This document shows positions 62,401 to 64,000 of a stretch of DNA of 64,000 nucleotides, one piece after another. Made by a program: the position numbers and the translations under genes. Source of the stretch: Deltaproteobacteria bacterium. Lineage in GTDB: Bacteria > Myxococcota > JACPTQ01. Numbering within the stretch: position 1 is the stretch's first letter; every line of letters starts with the position of its first letter. The stretch covers positions 44,075-108,074 of the forward strand of contig JACPTQ010000009.1 of NCBI GenBank assembly GCA_016192705.1, in the 5' to 3' direction. The notes beneath the pieces were generated by a model. The model searched no databases. It was not told where the DNA came from and saw only the letters and a program-made list of their open reading frames with translations.

Positions 62401-64000
62401 CGGCCTGCCCCGCGGCGATGACGTTGCACGCGCGACACGTCCCGCACGCCGAAACACTGCAACAAACGCCGTCGGTCCTGATGCCGCTCGCGCAGTCGGC
62501 CGCCTCAAGGACCGCGACGCCGCCCTTCTTCAAGCAAACGCCGGACGGAGTCGCGCACGTTTCGTTCGAAGCGCACTGAGACGAGCTACAGCACGTTCCG
62601 TCTTTACAGTTTTCGCTGCGGCACTCCACTCCAACGCTACACGCTTGCCCAAGCTCCTTCACGTTCACGCACGCGCCACCCGCGCAGTAGGTTCCGTCAA
62701 CGCAGTCACTGGGGACGCTGCTCGCGTTGCACGTCGACTTGCACGTCGTCGTGTCCGCGCACGTGAGCGAGTTCGCGCACACCTGCTCTTGCGTCGCGGG
62801 ACAGCCCCCAACAACCGAACAGGTCGCGGCCGGCGTGTACCGATTCCCGTTTGCGCATGTCGAGCCGCGGCACTCTGCCCCCGGTGCAATCCGCGCGCAA
62901 CCGCCTGCGCCATCGCACGCACCCGTCAAGCACGCCGCCGCGCCCGCGCTGCATGCCGTGTTGTTCTCGCCCGACGGAATTGGCGCGCACGTGCCGACGC
63001 TGCCCGCTACGTCGCACGCCATGCACGTCCCCGAGCACGCCGTCGCGCAACAGACCCCCGTCGCTTGCCCCGCTCGCCTCGCGCAGGTCCCACTCGCGCA
63101 TTCCGAACTGAGCGAGCACGCTTGGCCCGTTCGCGTTGCGCATGTCCCCGTCGCGGTCGCACACGTTTGCGCACCACAGCTGGAAACCGTGCAGCATGTG
63201 CCATCAACGCAGTGATTGCTCGAACACTGCGTATCGCGCGAGCAAGAGCCGCCGAGCGCGCGCGGCGTCGTGCATGTGCCCCCATTGCAGTAAGTCCCGT
63301 TCGCGCAATCATCGTCGACGCTGCACGTTAATTTGCAGCTCGTCGCGTTCTCGCACTTGAGCGAGTTCGCGCACGATTGGGGCGAAATCGATGGACAGCC
63401 GCCCGTCGCGCCGCACGTGGCAGCGGGCGTGAGCAGGGTCTCGTTGCAGCTCGCGGCTTGGCAAACGCTTCCCGCAGCTTTCCGCGCGCACGCCCCCGCG
63501 CCGTCGCAAGCACCCGTCAAGCACGCCGCCGCGCCCGCGCTGCACGCCGCATCGCTTGTCCCGGCAAGGATTGGTGCGCACGTCCCCGCGCTTCCCGCGA
63601 GGTCACACGCCATACACTTTCCGTTACACGCTGTCGCGCAGCAAACTCCCGTCACTTGTCCCGCTCGCTTCGCACACGTCCCACTCGCGCACTCGGAGCC
63701 TGCATTGCACACCTGTCCGTTTCGCGTTGCGCACGTCCCCGTCGGTGTTGCGCACGTTCCCGCGCCGCAACTCGAATCCGCGCAGCAGGTGTTGTCGACC
63801 AGATATCCGCTCGCGCACTGCGTGGGACGGTCCGCGGCCGCGCCGTTCAAGCGCTTCCCAACGCACGTGTCGCTTAAGCAGTACCCCGTCACGCAGTCGC
63901 CATCAGCCGCGCACGTCGTCTTGCAGTTTGTCGTGTCCGCGCAAATAAGTGAGTTCGCGCACGCCTGCTGCCCAAGCGTCGGGCAACCGCCCGCGGCGCC
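59408..64000 (-). CDS. Large secreted protein with Cys-rich repeats and C-terminal propeller-like repeats (5' end beyond window)
   Basis: At least 1530 residues are encoded and the frame stays open to the right edge, so the signal peptide lies outside. From the edge to about 61300 there are five or so Cys-rich units of about 180 residues, each with CVDGTCC, TCATATGTCATR-like, ECASGTCA, CCATAC, CMACD and CLTGACDGAG steps. They probably form disulfide-bonded rods on the cell surface. The rest (59408 to about 61260) is a run of beta-strand repeats (SDLFAVWGSSAMNIYAVG, GSSPTNIYAAGENTLLKFDG, ASATDIYALS) typical of a propeller. The architecture is common in Myxococcota and related delta-proteobacteria. 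Adhesion or surface coating is inference. Confidence 0.85.
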   Translation of the reverse strand, partial: GAAGGCPTLGQQACANSLICADTTNCKTTCAADGDCVTGYCLSDTCVGKRLNGAAADRPTQCASGYLVDNTCCADSSCGAGTCATPTGTCATRNGQVCNAGSECASGTCAKRAGQVTGVCCATACNGKCMACDLAGSAGTCAPILAGTSDAACSAGAAACLTGACDGAGACARKAAGSVCQAASCNETLLTPAATCGATGGCPSISPQSCANSLKCENATSCKLTCSVDDDCANGTYCNGGTCTTPRALGGSCSRDTQCSSNHCVDGTCCTVSSCGAQTCATATGTCATRTGQACSLSSECASGTCARRAGQATGVCCATACSGTCMACDVAGSVGTCAPIPSGENNTACSAGAAACLTGACDGAGGCARIAPGAECRGSTCANGNRYTPAATCSVVGGCPATQEQVCANSLTCADTTTCKSTCNASSVPSDCVDGTYCAGGACVNVKELGQACSVGVECRSENCKDGTCCSSSQCASNETCATPSGVCLKKGGVAVLEAADCASGIRTDGVCCSVSACGTCRACNVIAAGQAGAGSCANVGSGQTHGSDCPGGDAACLTGACDGTGACERRGTGYVCLAETCVDPNTHTARQTCGTSGACPTTTPTACAGDLVCANGTSCKSTCSMNSDCRTGYRCSGNSCVPLTATGLACGGGIECVSGKCIDGVCCASDCNTPCRACNVPGNEGTCVNVLAGTAHGSDCGTDPASQCLAGTCNGVGGCERMSTGSQCAPSTCGGANSFTASRLCGATGACPVAGAATACGGSLKCENAVSCRVICAVDGDCMSGNYCDTGGGTCIAKKAPGQACGGAYQCAAGYCTDGVCCGSQTCGTCQMCNLNGLGTCSYVATGQDPRADCAIPGGNATCGVGWCSGAGACAYPGTETRCSDGLACSVNDTCDGLGFCTGSSSSWLSPRPFNGTMRAVFAASASVIFFVGDRGQIWRHDGANAWTQMDSGTRSDLFAVWGSSAMNIYAVGAGGVILKYDGNSGNQWSVMANPVSIQLNGVHGSSTGSTVYAVGNNGVVLKYSAGSWQNGSPTAALPELPNLNAVWTNGSVVMVGGRDAAAWKGASGDVDPACRLTWCRKNVVGSGLTMSVSALAGFSSTDIVASGYRSGGSGRTLQRWNGTSWSELNCGASPCSSNYDSIMPINSTDLWLSNSAALARWTSGTLTSQNIPNSQQSTKGSRIPGGPTIYLAGTHNFRHDGTSTFTELTSDMGMLPDGNAYPLFHRAAAAASASDIYTVSVRSYNNTVQIRRFDGSSWSVLLPPLSTQWRAVYRAGASAVYFAGDNGTIVFYNPSVSPATWTVVPPVTAASLKSIHGSSPTNIYAAGENTLLKFDGNAWTVQTFASGSGPNDIHSVFVLDATHVYLAAENGLWFLTPTGNWSAFPLSGAWGRVWAASATDIYALSLPMAEPDGRRGLGFSVEHFDGVEWRGAGLRSGQIFGTTGTDDLWGVDASHIYVSTSVLSGGSVIRYDILRFDGARWRRIAEIPVTTNGSDGWRASTLATTAAGDLFLVGRNVAVWKSATCDP

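Noticed and set aside
1..64000. tRNA and rRNA genes
   Set aside because: No T-loop/acceptor-stem combination or rRNA landmark was seen on reading; a dedicated scan could still find one.

Overview
The window is high-GC bacterial chromosome from one organism. It has dense genes, many 4-base stop/start overlaps, frequent GTG/TTG starts and no phage or insertion-sequence genes. A delta-proteobacterial or Myxococcota-like source is suggested by a giant secreted protein with Cys-rich repeats and a propeller-like tail, Asp-Ala-Gly-rich lipoprotein linkers, and an FHA regulator with a sigma-54-activator-like core. This placement is inference.

Layout. (1) 1-14768 is a surface-polysaccharide locus on alternating strands: two NodU/CmcH-type carbamoyltransferases near its ends, glycosyltransferases of the GT2 and GT4 types, a DUF268 protein, a Wzy-like polymerase, two sugar-nucleotide epimerases, and a Wzc-type chain-length/tyrosine kinase. 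Its middle is visibly more AT-rich and holds dead fragments: a flippase tail, a GDP-mannose dehydratase N-terminus and a possible GT4 tail. (2) 14844-20522 holds rimO, ddl (with a palindromic repeat inside its reading frame), a membrane-anchored unknown, a cyclic-nucleotide-binding protein and an FHA regulator whose ATPase core looks dead. (3) 20692-28749 holds an AOR-family tungsten/molybdenum oxidoreductase, a Tat-exported Fe-S aldo/keto reductase, a DUF4143 ATPase with a duplicated operator, a secreted Zn peptidase, an orphan gene bounded by 32-bp direct repeats, and a HEAT-like protein. (4) 28840-40330 holds yajC, then about 5.3 kb of accessory genes (vapBC, two lipoprotein-like secreted proteins, a GGDEF-zinc-ribbon protein), then secD-secF-recJ. 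(5) 40322-42470 holds a reductase-like NAD-binding protein, coaE and a small lipoprotein. (6) 42474-54853 is a complex I operon nuoABCDHIJKLMN on the minus strand with no nuoE, nuoF or nuoG. (7) 54854-64000 has a long unassigned gap, a second toxin-antitoxin pair, a small lipoprotein, lon, and the Cys-rich repeat protein that runs off the right edge.

How it fits together. The first 15 kb builds and exports a carbamoylated polysaccharide. YajC/SecD/SecF serve protein export, which the many lipoproteins and secreted proteins in the window need. The most unusual part is the complex I operon. It lacks the NADH-oxidising module. NuoI carries an extra C-terminal four-cysteine domain of the RnfB/CODH type, NuoH carries an exported Ig-like N-terminal domain plus extra membrane helices, and NuoL and NuoM carry soluble insertions. 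Together these suggest a complex I with a non-NADH electron donor, perhaps ferredoxin, and extra periplasmic parts.
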